From NCBI GenBank assembly GCA_002336895.1, contig DDFC01000025.1:238189-302188 (forward strand): a stretch of DNA of 64,000 nucleotides, read 5' to 3'. The translations under genes and the position numbers were made by a program. This document shows, one piece after another, positions 29,335 through 38,500 of the stretch (position 1 is the first letter of the stretch; every line of letters begins with the position of its first letter). The notes below the pieces were generated by a model. The model worked only from the letters and a program-made list of their open reading frames with translations, was not told the origin of the DNA and made no database searches. The stretch comes from Verrucomicrobiaceae bacterium UBA1938 (GTDB taxonomy: Bacteria; Verrucomicrobiota; Verrucomicrobiia; Verrucomicrobiales; Verrucomicrobiaceae).

Positions 29335-29811
29335 ATGAAAATCAAACTGCTGTTCACCTTTATCGCCGCCATCATGGCTCTCACTGTCAATGCTGCTGAC
29401 AAAGATGGTCATCATCATCACGGCATCAAAGCCGGGCCGAGCGGAGGCCGCCTGATCACCACTGTGGAGCCGCATGCGGAGTTTTTTGTGAACAAGAGCA
29501 ACAAGGTGGAGATCCGCTTTGTGGATGATGACAACAAGGTGGTGAAGCCGGGAGAGCAAATCGTGGTCGTGACTTTAGGCGACCGCAGTGCGCCAACGCG
29601 TCTCTCTTTCGTTAAGGAAGGGGACAAACTCGTGAGTGACAAAACGATTCCTGCAGGCAACGACCACCCCACAGTGGTGCAGATCAAAGCCAAGGCGGGA
29701 GAGAAAGCGGTGAACGAGAAATTTAATCTGAATCTGGAACAGTGTCCCACCTGCAAGAACAAGGAGTATGCCTGCATCTGCGAGCATGATCATGGTGCAG
29801 AGAAGAAGTGA
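29335..29811 (+). CDS. Small His/Cys-containing secreted protein after the RND pump
   Basis: The 158-residue protein has a signal peptide (MKIKLLFTFIAAIMALTVNA), then KDGHHHHGI, a middle of predicted beta strands without recognisable motifs, and a tail CPTCKNKEYACICEHDHGAEKK with a Cys-x-x-Cys pair, a second CxC and a His-Asp-His. Both ends can bind metal. It follows the RND pump by 41 bp on the same strand, so a periplasmic metal-binding role with the efflux system is likely. I do not recognise a named family. Confidence 0.8.
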   Translation: MKIKLLFTFIAAIMALTVNAADKDGHHHHGIKAGPSGGRLITTVEPHAEFFVNKSNKVEIRFVDDDNKVVKPGEQIVVVTLGDRSAPTRLSFVKEGDKLVSDKTIPAGNDHPTVVQIKAKAGEKAVNEKFNLNLEQCPTCKNKEYACICEHDHGAEKK

Positions 29812-29894
29812 GGCGCTGGGCTGGGGCGCATTTTTTGCTCAACTGTCATATCATGGCGCCTGCAGTGTCACTCAGGAGGACTGCACGCTCAGCC

Positions 29895-31760
29895 ATGAAA
29901 ACTTCCCTGTTCTTATTTTCCTTTTCCATTCTTCTGTCTTTTTCCTCATGTCATGCAGATGAAAATGACGCGCTGGCGGCCAAGCTGCGTGCCTTGTTTC
30001 CGAAGGCGGACATGAACCATGATGAAATTCTTTCCCCCGAAGAGCAGAAGCAGGCGGTGGCGTTTGTTAAAGACACCTATGGGGAAATGTGGGCGGGACA
30101 GATTTCGACCATGTTTGGCCGAGCTGCAGCGGAGGACAAGACTGTGAGCGTGCAAAGCTGGGGCGGCCAGGTGCAGGCTGCCACCCGACCTGTGGAAAAG
30201 AAGACGGAGAAGATCGCCATGCGTGATGGCGTGAAACTGGCCACGGACATCTATCTGCCGAGCGGGGCGGGTCCTTTCCCTGTCATCCTGGCGCGTACGC
30301 CTTACAACCGGGTGAAGCATAACGAAAGCGCACCGGGTTTTGCCAAAGGCGGCTATGTTTTTGTGAACCAGGACATGCGCGGGCGGTATGAGTCCGAGGG
30401 GGAGAACATCCCCTTCATCGGCTGCGGCTGGGGCGAGCATCAGGACGGAGTGGACACGATCGAGTGGATCAAAAAGCAGCCGTGGTGCAATGGCAGCATC
30501 GCCACGATTGGAGGTTCAGCTGGAGGCATCACGCAAAATCTGCTGGCGGGTGCGGTGCCCGAGGGGCTGAAGGCGCAGTACATCAGCGTGGCGCCCACGG
30601 ACATGTATTCAGATGTGAGCTACATCGGCGGGGCCTTCCGCAAAGCGGATGTGGAGAACTGGACCAACGGCAACAAGTTTGACCCCAGGGCGCTAGTCAT
30701 CAATCATGAGCACCCATCGTATGATGACTACTGGCGTGCGCATGACACGCACACGAAGTTTGCGGTGATGAATGTGCCTGCGGTGAACATCGGCGGATGG
30801 TTTGACATGTTTGCGCAAGGGACGATCGACCAGTTCATCGGAAGGCAGCACCAGGGTGGCGCAGGCTCGAAAGGAACGCAGAAGCTGATCATGGGGCCCT
30901 GGCATCATGGCATCGGCAAGATGCCAGCGGGTGAACTGACCTTTCCTGACGCGAACCGTGTGCCCATCAGGTATGATCCCACGCGGTGGTTTGCCCATTA
31001 CCTGAACGGCATCGACAACGGCGTGGAGAAGGAGCCTGCGGTGGCCTACTACGTGATGGGAGACACCAGCACGCAAGGTGCTCCTGGCAACGAGTGGCGC
31101 TATGCGGACGACTGGCCCATCCCGGCCAAGGAGACGCCTGTGTACCTCACGGCCGACAAACGCGTGGGGCTCAGGGCTCCTGAGCAGGCGGAGTCGTTTC
31201 ATGAATACACTTTTGACCCTGCCAATCCCTGCCCCACCCAAGGAGGGCACAATCTCACGATCGCCCGAGGTTCCATGGATCAGCGCAAGGTGGAGGACCG
31301 GGAGGATGCCGTGGTCTTTACCAGCGAACCGCTGGACAAGCCGGTGGAGGTTACCGGCCGTCTATGGGCGAAGATCTTTGTGTCCTCAAGCGCGGTGGAC
31401 ACGGATCTCTCTGTGCGCATCTGCGACGTCTATCCCGATGGGCGAAGCATGCTGATGGCGGAAGGCATTCAGCGTCTGCGCTACCGCAAGTCCCGCGAGA
31501 AGCCCGAGCCGCTGACGCCTGGAAAGATCGAGGAGGTCACAGTCGATTGCTGGTCCACGAGTGTCGTCTTCAATGCGGGGCATCGCGTGCGTGTGATGAT
31601 CACCTCGAGCAATTTTCCGCGCTTTGATGTGAATCCAGGCACAGGAAAGCAGTGGAGCGAAGAGGGTGAAAAAGTGAAGCAGACCAACCGGATCTACTGT
31701 GATGCGGAGCATCCGTCGAGGCTGCTGGTTCCTGTGCCTGAGTCCAATGTGGGAGAGTGA
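29895..31760 (+). CDS. S15/CocE-type hydrolase with N-terminal EF-hand
   Basis: The 621-residue protein begins with a signal that may be a lipoprotein type (FSILLSFSSC). An EF-hand loop, DMNHDEILSPEE, follows at residues 39-50. The rest is an X-Pro dipeptidyl-peptidase/cocaine-esterase-like alpha/beta hydrolase: IAMRDGVKLATDIYLPSG, nucleophile in GGSAGG (Ser208), and GPWHHG with the likely catalytic histidine. A C-terminal jelly-roll part follows (LWAKIFVSSSAVDTDLSVR). Relatives hydrolyse acyl, peptide or ester bonds. I chose the ATG at 29895. A longer frame from 29808 overlaps the preceding gene. A secreted location is inferred. The N-terminal EF-hand is an uncommon addition to this hydrolase. 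Confidence 0.9.
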   Translation: MKTSLFLFSFSILLSFSSCHADENDALAAKLRALFPKADMNHDEILSPEEQKQAVAFVKDTYGEMWAGQISTMFGRAAAEDKTVSVQSWGGQVQAATRPVEKKTEKIAMRDGVKLATDIYLPSGAGPFPVILARTPYNRVKHNESAPGFAKGGYVFVNQDMRGRYESEGENIPFIGCGWGEHQDGVDTIEWIKKQPWCNGSIATIGGSAGGITQNLLAGAVPEGLKAQYISVAPTDMYSDVSYIGGAFRKADVENWTNGNKFDPRALVINHEHPSYDDYWRAHDTHTKFAVMNVPAVNIGGWFDMFAQGTIDQFIGRQHQGGAGSKGTQKLIMGPWHHGIGKMPAGELTFPDANRVPIRYDPTRWFAHYLNGIDNGVEKEPAVAYYVMGDTSTQGAPGNEWRYADDWPIPAKETPVYLTADKRVGLRAPEQAESFHEYTFDPANPCPTQGGHNLTIARGSMDQRKVEDREDAVVFTSEPLDKPVEVTGRLWAKIFVSSSAVDTDLSVRICDVYPDGRSMLMAEGIQRLRYRKSREKPEPLTPGKIEEVTVDCWSTSVVFNAGHRVRVMITSSNFPRFDVNPGTGKQWSEEGEKVKQTNRIYCDAEHPSRLLVPVPESNVGE

Positions 31761-31825
31761 GCTTCAGTCAGGCTTGAGTTCCAGATGAATGGCTGAAGGG
31801 GGGGGGCGGATGTTGGGGCACACGT

Positions 31826-32800
31826 TTAGAGCCCCATGTCACCTTCAGCCATGATGGTGTGCTTTGGGGCGTGGCGGAGAGTTTCAGGGAACAGGAAAAA
31901 GTGACAGACCTGCTGGGTGCGACGCAGCAGGGCAGGGGTGGGATGCAAGACGAGATCTCCGGGAAAAGTTGCGGCTGTGACGAGGTGGGCACCGCCGGGA
32001 AAAAGTCCGGGTTCTTTGACCAAGAGGCCAATCAGGGCGTAGAGTTCCGACTTGTCCTCACAGGTGGTGAAACTTTCCAGTATATCCCAGCCGTGGAGGC
32101 CGCGCGTGTGACGACGCGTGACGAGAAGGAAGCTACTGAGCACGCCCGAGGCATCCACGAGGCCGAGGAAGTGATGCTGGCGTGTGGTGGCGCTGCAAAA
32201 CCACCGCAGGTAGTCTGGGGTGATCCATTTTTCAATGCGGTCTGGGCGCTGGTAAGGCCGGGCGATGGCGGTGACCGCTGAGGGAGACGTCACCACATGC
32301 CTGCCTGCAGGAAGTGAAGGCCACCAGGAGCGGCCGCGCAGATGTGAGGCCAGCCCGGCCGCAAAAAAGTGGCGAGTCACTGTCTGCTCAGCTCGTGCCC
32401 CCATTCTGTGCAGCGCCTCCTGGACACGGGGGCTTGGGGTGGAGTGAATGATCATCCGCTGTGCGGCAATTTCACGCTGCTGGAGGAAGACCATGGCTGC
32501 GGCTTTGGGGAACTGCCCGTCCATGCAGAAGGTGGTGGCGTAGACTGTCTGACAGATTTGCTCCTGCCAGGTGTGGAGGGCTGGGATGGAACCACCGTAT
32601 GCGACCAAGCGTCCTTGAGCATGCACCCAGCGTCCGCGTTCAGGATTGACTGAAGCTGCGGGGTTTTCATCCCACCAAAAGCGCAGGCGTTCTTCCCAGG
32701 CAGGGCCGTTCAGGGGGCTGAAACTCCGGTTCAGAAACTGCACCAGCTCCGCCCGTGCTTCAGGGGTGTCGGGGTAGGGGCTGATGTCGAGTTTGGGCAT
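31826..32800 (-). CDS. Uncharacterised protein, possibly GNAT-like
   Basis: The 324-residue protein has no signal or membrane segment. MPKLDISPYPDT.EARAELVQFLNR at the start, then VHAQGRLVAYGGSIPALHTW and a later QQREIAAQRMIIHSTPSPRVQEALHRMGA, resembles the order of strands and acetyl-CoA-binding helices in GNAT-fold N-acyltransferases. A second half with FLGLVDASGVLSSFLLVTRR could be a second such fold. I see no decisive acetyl-CoA motif, so the family is uncertain. It runs convergently with the hydrolase gene, leaving a 65-bp gap. The 151 bp after it separate it from the DUF1549 gene. Confidence 0.7.
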   Translation of the reverse strand: MPKLDISPYPDTPEARAELVQFLNRSFSPLNGPAWEERLRFWWDENPAASVNPERGRWVHAQGRLVAYGGSIPALHTWQEQICQTVYATTFCMDGQFPKAAAMVFLQQREIAAQRMIIHSTPSPRVQEALHRMGARAEQTVTRHFFAAGLASHLRGRSWWPSLPAGRHVVTSPSAVTAIARPYQRPDRIEKWITPDYLRWFCSATTRQHHFLGLVDASGVLSSFLLVTRRHTRGLHGWDILESFTTCEDKSELYALIGLLVKEPGLFPGGAHLVTAATFPGDLVLHPTPALLRRTQQVCHFFLFPETLRHAPKHTIMAEGDMGL

Positions 32801-32951
32801 GAATGCCTAAGATCCACCATTGAATTGGGGCAGCAAGCAGCGTGATTTCCAATTAGCCTTTAAATGTGAAGTGGTGAAAAGCGCTACAAAAAAACTGCCG
32901 GTCGTTAGGAAATCATGAAAAATATGAATATTGAGGGCTGGGAAGGGCTAG

Positions 32952-34721
32952 CTATTCAAAATAAACAAACTCATTCGAGTTCAGCAAGGCGAGGCAGTAG
33001 TCAGTCAAGGCGGAACTAAAATTCGCTGTGAGATGGGTTTGGTTTTGTAAAAAAATCTCCCCATTAAAGAGCTCTTTGGGGGTGGGCTGGCGGGAGTAAC
33101 AGCGCAGGGTGGCGGCGGTGATGAGGGCGCTGGCGTCCGAGCCATGCTCCGCCTGAAGGAGTGCGGCCAGCTTTGCCGCAATGGACTGAGTGAATTCGGA
33201 ATTGAGCAGCATGAGGGCCTGGGGAGAGGTGGTGGAGGTGTTGCGCAGAGCGCAGCTCATCTGGGCATCCGGGCGGTCAAAGAGCTCGAAGAGCGGATGG
33301 CGCAGATTGCGCCGGGCAAAGATGTAGATGCTGCGGCGTGTGTGCTCGCTGGTGTCCTTGGTGGCCTCGGCCTGGCTTTTGATGAGGGTGCTGCTGATTT
33401 CCTTTGGCAGCGGCAGCTTTACGCCGGGGCCACCTGACTTGAGGTTGAGCTGGCCGCAGACGCTGAGCATGGCATCTCGCAGCATCTCCCCTGTGAGGCG
33501 CTTGGGAGCAGCGTTCTTTTGCTGATAAGTCTTCGACATCACGATGAGCTTGTGCAGGCGCTTGAGGCTCCAGTTTTGCCGAGGCAGTTCGGCGGCCAGC
33601 CAGTCGAGCAGGGCGGGATTTGCAGGGGGCTGACCTTGGTGGCCGAGATCGCTGGGGATGGCGGCCAGAGGTTTGCCAAAGTGCTGCTGCCAGAGGCGAT
33701 TTGCCATGGCGCGGAGGAAGAGCGCGTTGTCCTTTCTGGTCAGCCACTCAGCCAGCGTTGCGCGGCCGGCATTGGCAAGAGTGGAGCCGAAGATGCGAGG
33801 AATGGCGGGCTGAATTACTGCGCCGGGGCGCTTGAAGTCTCCACGCACAAAGACGGTGCTGGCGGGGATGCCTTCGGTGAAGATGTGTACTGAAGGGCCG
33901 AGAGGTTTGCTGTTTTGAGTGAGGACGGTGTTGTCGAAGAAGGCGCGCAGGCGATAGAAGTCGGCCTGGCTGATGGGATCGTAGGGATGGTCGTGGCACT
34001 GCGCACAACCTACGGTGAGGCCGAGACCCACCGAGCCGACGGTAGCAGCGATGTCATTGAGCAGGACATGGCGGCGCTCACTTTGGTTGTTGAGGTCCGG
34101 CATGTCCGGGCATGAGAAGAGGAAACCGGTGGCGGTTTCGTCTCCCATCAGATCTCCGGCGATCTGGCGCTGCACGAAGACGTCAAAGGGCATGTCGCGA
34201 TTGAGGGCGTCGATGACCCAGTCGCGGTACTGCCAGGCGCGTTTGCGCTCGGCATCGTATTCGAAGCCGTCCGTGTCTGCATAGCGTGCGAGATCGAGCC
34301 ACCACTGGGCCCAGTGCTCGCCGTAGCGGGGAGAGGCCAGCAGGCGGTCCACTAGATGCTCGATGCTGGATGACGGATGCTGGATGTACGTTTTCGAAAA
34401 GGCTTCGACTTCTTCAGGAGAAGGGGGGAGGCCGGTGAGATCGAAGGTGAGGCGGCGGATGAGGGTGGCGGGATCTGCGGCAGGAGATGGAGAGGGCGCT
34501 GCGAGATCGTCGATGCCTTTGTTGCCGGGAGTGATTTGCAGCGGCTGGAAGGACCAGTGCTGAGTGTCTTCTGGTTTGATGGGGCGCTCGTCTTTAACGG
34601 GATCTGCAGAGGCATGGATGGAGACGCCGTGGGCGCAGGGGGCGGTGAGAAGAAGGCCCAGAGTAAAAAAGACGGTGAGGTGGCTGAGTCCCTTATCCAT
34701 CGCATGACCGAGCGTTTTCAT
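32952..34721 (-). CDS. DUF1549/DUF1553 protein (short PSD1-type)
   Basis: The 589-residue protein begins with a signal peptide (MDKGLSHLTVFFTLGLLLTAPCAHG). Then comes a DUF1549 region with RRLTFDLTGLPPSPEEVEAF, a haem-like CxxCH in CAQCHDHPYDPI, and a C-terminal DUF1553 region with RRSIYIFARRNLRHPLFELF. Full-length relatives in Planctomycetes and Verrucomicrobia (often 800-1,100 residues) usually carry an extra N-terminal cytochrome domain, and it is absent here. The function is unknown. A role in secreted redox or polysaccharide metabolism is often guessed. The first codon overlaps the DUF1501 stop by 4 bp (ATGA), so the two form one operon. A second in-frame ATG is at codon 8. Confidence 0.88.
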   Translation of the reverse strand: MKTLGHAMDKGLSHLTVFFTLGLLLTAPCAHGVSIHASADPVKDERPIKPEDTQHWSFQPLQITPGNKGIDDLAAPSPSPAADPATLIRRLTFDLTGLPPSPEEVEAFSKTYIQHPSSSIEHLVDRLLASPRYGEHWAQWWLDLARYADTDGFEYDAERKRAWQYRDWVIDALNRDMPFDVFVQRQIAGDLMGDETATGFLFSCPDMPDLNNQSERRHVLLNDIAATVGSVGLGLTVGCAQCHDHPYDPISQADFYRLRAFFDNTVLTQNSKPLGPSVHIFTEGIPASTVFVRGDFKRPGAVIQPAIPRIFGSTLANAGRATLAEWLTRKDNALFLRAMANRLWQQHFGKPLAAIPSDLGHQGQPPANPALLDWLAAELPRQNWSLKRLHKLIVMSKTYQQKNAAPKRLTGEMLRDAMLSVCGQLNLKSGGPGVKLPLPKEISSTLIKSQAEATKDTSEHTRRSIYIFARRNLRHPLFELFDRPDAQMSCALRNTSTTSPQALMLLNSEFTQSIAAKLAALLQAEHGSDASALITAATLRCYSRQPTPKELFNGEIFLQNQTHLTANFSSALTDYCLALLNSNEFVYFE

Positions 34722-36088
34722 GCGAGGATTCCCTTCACCACATTTCCTTCCACTCCGGTGAGACGCTGATCGAGGCCGTTGAGGCGGAAGGTGAGGCGCT
34801 CGTGGTCCAGGCCGAGGGTGTGGAGGATGGTGGCGTGGAGGTCGTGGATGTGGACTTTGTCCTGGGCTGCGCGGAGGCCGAACTCGTCGGTGGCACCGTG
34901 GACGTGGCCGTGCTTTACGCCTGCGCCCATGAGGACGGTGGTGTAGCCCCAGGGATTGTGGTCGCGGCCCACGCCTTTTTCGCTCATGGGCATGCGGCCA
35001 AACTCACCGCCCCAGATGACGAGGGTGTCCTCCAGCAGGCCGCGCTGTTTGAGATCGCGGATGAGCCCGGCGACGGGCCTGTCGGTGCGGGCGCAGTATT
35101 CGGTGTGGTTTTTGAGCACGTTTTCGTGGGCGTCCCAGCCATTGGTATCGCCCGAGTAGAGCTGCACAAAGCGGACGCCGCGCTCGATCATTCGACGGGC
35201 CAGCAGGCAGCGGGTGCCAAACTCGCGCGTGGTCGGGTCGTCCATGCCGTAGAGCTTTTGGGTGGCCTCGGATTCGCGGGAGATGTCCACGGCCTCGGGG
35301 GCGGCACTTTGCATGCGGAAGGCCAGCTCGTAACTGCGGATGCGGGCATCGAGTTCGGAGTCGGCCGCATGGCGTGCGAGGTGCTGTGCATTCATCTGTT
35401 GGATGAGGTCGAGCGTGGCGCGCTGGCGTGCGCTGCTTTGCGAGCTCTGCAGGTGCAGGATGGGGCTGCCACCGGCACGCATGGTGGTGCCCTGGTAGGT
35501 GGCAGGAAGAAAGCCGCTGCCCCAGGCGGGTGGGCCGCCTTTGAGGCCACCACCAGGATCTGGCATGACCACAAAAGCGGGCATGTCCTCGTTTTCAGAG
35601 CCCAGACCATATGACACCCAGCTGCCCATGCTAGGCTTTCCCATCTGGATGGAGCCGGTGTTCATCTGATAGACAGACTGCGGATGATTCACGCTGTCTC
35701 CATGGCAGCTGCGGATGACGCACATCTCGTCTGCCAGCTCCGCCATGTGAGGGAGGAAATCGCTGATCTCGATGCCGCTCTGGCCGTGCTTTCGAAAGGG
35801 CTTCACGGGTGCGAGCAGGGGATTCTGCGCCACTTTGCGTCGTGTCTCCACTGTGCCGTAGCTTTGCGGAAGCGGCTTGCCAGCATGGCGGATGAGTTCG
35901 GGCTTGGGGTCAAAGATATCCACATGGCTGGGGCCGCCGTGCATGAAGAGCCAGATCACGCGCCTGGCCCTGGCTGGAAAATGGGAGCGCGACTCTGCCA
36001 TGAGCTGGGAAAGCGCCACACTGGAAAGTCCCATGGCTGTGGCGCCAAGCCACCTGCGGCGGGAGAAGTGTGCGGGATCCGGGAGCAT
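34718..36088 (-). CDS. DUF1501 protein with Tat-like signal
   Basis: The 456-residue protein begins with SRRRWLGATAMGLSSVALSQ, a twin-arginine signal. It then has the DUF1501 features FMHGGPSHVDIFDPKPE, MCVIRSCHGDSVNHP, GEFGRMPMS, and GRDHNPWGYTTVLMGAGVKHG. These resemble an alkaline-phosphatase/sulfatase-like fold, but the catalytic role is unknown. Proteins of this family are almost always next to DUF1549/DUF1553 proteins, as here (4-bp overlap). I chose the ATG at 36088 since it begins the Tat-type signal. The frame to 36478 adds Ser/Thr-rich residues antisense to the neighbouring acetyltransferase. Confidence 0.9.
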   Translation of the reverse strand: MLPDPAHFSRRRWLGATAMGLSSVALSQLMAESRSHFPARARRVIWLFMHGGPSHVDIFDPKPELIRHAGKPLPQSYGTVETRRKVAQNPLLAPVKPFRKHGQSGIEISDFLPHMAELADEMCVIRSCHGDSVNHPQSVYQMNTGSIQMGKPSMGSWVSYGLGSENEDMPAFVVMPDPGGGLKGGPPAWGSGFLPATYQGTTMRAGGSPILHLQSSQSSARQRATLDLIQQMNAQHLARHAADSELDARIRSYELAFRMQSAAPEAVDISRESEATQKLYGMDDPTTREFGTRCLLARRMIERGVRFVQLYSGDTNGWDAHENVLKNHTEYCARTDRPVAGLIRDLKQRGLLEDTLVIWGGEFGRMPMSEKGVGRDHNPWGYTTVLMGAGVKHGHVHGATDEFGLRAAQDKVHIHDLHATILHTLGLDHERLTFRLNGLDQRLTGVEGNVVKGILA

Positions 36089-36170
36089 GGCGTCTAGACG
36101 TAGGCGGAGTGCTGGTTCTAGCGGAACCGGGTACAAAAGGTCAAGACGGGAATGGGTGGCGTGCCCGCAG

Positions 36171-36662
36171 CTAGAGCATCTTCTGCATCCAGAGCACGTC
36201 GAGCCAGCGACCGTGCTTGTGGCCGACCTCCTTGAGGTGGGAGACTTTGATGAAGCCGAGTTTGGCGTGCAGGGCGATGCTGCCTGCCTGGTCGGCATCG
36301 ATGCCACCGAGGACGGTATGGTGGCCGATTTCTTTGGCGAGGCGCAGGAGCTCAGCGAGAAGGAGGCTGCCGATGCCTTTGCCCTGATGCTCGTGGTGGA
36401 GGTAAACGGAGTCCTCGACGCTGTGGCAGTAGGCCTGACGGGGGTGGAAGCGGCTGAGGGATCCCCAGCCGACCACAATTCCGTCTTCCTCGGCTACAAT
36501 GACGGGGTGCTCCGGGCCGTGGGCGTCAAACCAGTCCTGCCGTTCCAGAGCGGTGCTGGGGACGGTCTGGTAGGTGCAGGTGCTGTGCTCCACGTAATGA
36601 TTGTAGATGGCATTGATGGCCGGGAGATCGGCCTGTGTGGCGGGGCGGAGAGTGGCGGGCAT
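36171..36662 (-). CDS. GNAT acetyltransferase, phosphinothricin acetyltransferase-like
   Basis: The 163-residue protein has the GNAT pattern: LRPATQADLPAINAIYNHY at the start, the acetyl-CoA-binding HEHQGKGIGSLLLAELLRL (about residues 90-108), then GGIDADQAGSIALHAKLGFIKV. The order and the NxxSxALHxKLGF-like block match the Pat/Bar/YwnH subgroup that acetylates small amines such as phosphinothricin or methionine sulfoximine. The substrate is not certain. It is 82 bp upstream of the DUF1501 gene on the same strand and may be a separate unit. Confidence 0.88.
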   Translation of the reverse strand: MPATLRPATQADLPAINAIYNHYVEHSTCTYQTVPSTALERQDWFDAHGPEHPVIVAEEDGIVVGWGSLSRFHPRQAYCHSVEDSVYLHHEHQGKGIGSLLLAELLRLAKEIGHHTVLGGIDADQAGSIALHAKLGFIKVSHLKEVGHKHGRWLDVLWMQKML

Positions 36663-36784
36663 GGGGCAGCGGTCAGGAGGAGGAGAATGAAAGCGTCCAA
36701 ATGACGAATGTCTAAATCAGAATGACGAGGGTCGTGGCTGTGTAGCCGCCCCGTTGATTTATGCGCAGCCGCTGAGCGTCTCGG

Positions 36785-38380
36785 TCAAACGATGGGCTTT
36801 TGCATCGTGCGTGGCGGCAGCTGGATTCGTGCAGTGTAAGTTTGCTCAGTGTCCAGGTCGCCAAGCAAGCCGAGGTAGTCGAGCAATTCCAAAGTACAAG
36901 CATTGGTCCAGCCAAAGCCGGGTTCGTTGGTGGGATAGCCGAACTGGATCTTGCCGGTCACGTCGCTGGTCATTCCCTCCAGATCGTATTTTTCATACAG
37001 CTGACCGGTGCGGCAGAATTCAGAGGTGACGAGGGTCACAAAGCGTCGTGCGATCCTGCGCGCCTCATGGCGGTAGCCGTAGCGGTGCAGGCCCATGACG
37101 GCCATGTAGTTGAGCGGCGCCCAGCCAAAAGGCCTGTCCCACTGGCAGCCACTGAGGTGCAGGCTGGTGAGCAGGCCGCCGCTGGCTTCGAAGTCCGGCA
37201 AGTGCGCCACGATACGTGCCGCCTGCACCTCTGTGGCCAGCCCGGCCCACAACGGCCAGAAAGTGGTGGCAAAAGGGTAGGCGCGGCGGCGTCCGGCACG
37301 GCCATCGTAATCAAAAAACATTCCGGTCTCTTCATCCCACAGGTGCTCGTTGATGCTCTCAGCACGCTGGCGGGCACGCTCATTCCAGACTTCGAGAGTG
37401 GAGGTGGCCCCGAGAAAGGCACGCACTTTGGCGATGTCCACTTCCAGCCGCCACAGCAGCGTGTTGAGGCAGACGGGGAGGATGTCGAGAACATCCAGAT
37501 TGGCGAAGCCAAAGCGCCCGCTGACATCAAAACCCGACTCGCGCATGCTGCGGTCTGCGTGGTAGGCGTGGGGGGTCAGTGCTCCGGTTTCCGGATCGAG
37601 GAAGAGACTGGCGTCCTGCACGTATTCGCCGCCTTCGGCGAGGTGCATGCGCAGGCGCTCGTAGTGGTTGCGGCCGTGCTCATCCATCTCCCCCCGGGCG
37701 ACCTCCGGAGCGGGTCCCTGGGCAAAGTCATAGTACCTCGAGAGATTCATGCCGGAGACGAGGTGTGGAGGCACCGCCCAGTAGTAGTAAAATTTTTCCA
37801 GCAGGGGCAGTGTGCGCTGCAGCCAGGTGAGATCCCCGGTGGCACGGTATACAGCTAGAACCAGCCGCCCCAGAAATGGAGGGTGCGAACGAGTGAGGTA
37901 GTAGGTACGGTTGGCCGTGAGGACGGTGCCGTAGTGCGCCACCTGATAGAGACACTGGTCTGCGATGGCGCGCGCCATAGGCACCCGTCCCTGCCGCAGC
38001 AGCCCCAGGGCGATGAAGTAGCTGTCCCAGCCGTACATTTCATTGAACCTGCCGCCGGGCACCACATAGCGGCCGGGCAGAAAGAGCAGCCCGTGAGTGT
38101 CGATGCGCGCGGGATCAGGCGGCAGCACCTTGAGACACAGCGTGTTCAGCTGGTCGGCGGACAGTGATTTTTCGAAAATGCGCTGCACGCGCGGCAGATC
38201 TTCTGAGCGCGCGATGTATATGGGGGCGCTGCAGGCACCTGAGTCGCCGAGTTTCACGTCAGAGACGGCTTCGGCCACCTGGCGCAGCCCGCGGCTCAGT
38301 CCATGCCACTCCGTCTGGATGTGGTGGACAAGCCGGGCGATGTCGCTCGTGGATGGAAAAGGTGGTTCTTCCTTGTTCAC
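36785..38380 (-). CDS. treA: Trehalase, glycoside hydrolase family 37
   Basis: The 531-residue enzyme hydrolyses trehalose to two glucoses. Both family signatures are present: PGGRFNEMYGWDSY at residues 108-121 and QWDRPFGWAP at 413-422. No signal peptide is visible, so it is probably cytoplasmic. The start is a GTG. Size agrees with E. coli TreF (549). It diverges from otsA, with about 120 bp between the starts, which puts trehalose breakdown and synthesis under one shared control region. That spacing is inferred to allow opposite regulation, but no regulator is encoded next to it. Confidence 0.93.
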   Translation of the reverse strand: MNKEEPPFPSTSDIARLVHHIQTEWHGLSRGLRQVAEAVSDVKLGDSGACSAPIYIARSEDLPRVQRIFEKSLSADQLNTLCLKVLPPDPARIDTHGLLFLPGRYVVPGGRFNEMYGWDSYFIALGLLRQGRVPMARAIADQCLYQVAHYGTVLTANRTYYLTRSHPPFLGRLVLAVYRATGDLTWLQRTLPLLEKFYYYWAVPPHLVSGMNLSRYYDFAQGPAPEVARGEMDEHGRNHYERLRMHLAEGGEYVQDASLFLDPETGALTPHAYHADRSMRESGFDVSGRFGFANLDVLDILPVCLNTLLWRLEVDIAKVRAFLGATSTLEVWNERARQRAESINEHLWDEETGMFFDYDGRAGRRRAYPFATTFWPLWAGLATEVQAARIVAHLPDFEASGGLLTSLHLSGCQWDRPFGWAPLNYMAVMGLHRYGYRHEARRIARRFVTLVTSEFCRTGQLYEKYDLEGMTSDVTGKIQFGYPTNEPGFGWTNACTLELLDYLGLLGDLDTEQTYTARIQLPPRTMQKPIV

Positions 38381-38500
38381 GGGTTGAGTGATTTATTTAC
38401 AGCCTGCGGCCCTGCGGCGTGCGTTCCATAAGCAAAAGCTAATACGGCTCACACATGGATGTAAGCCGTGGGTTTCTACAAAATAAACCAATCCACAACC

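Noticed and set aside
36712..36915. A small minus-strand frame between the acetyltransferase and trehalase genes
   Set aside because: It overlaps the trehalase 3' end in another frame and has no recognisable features.
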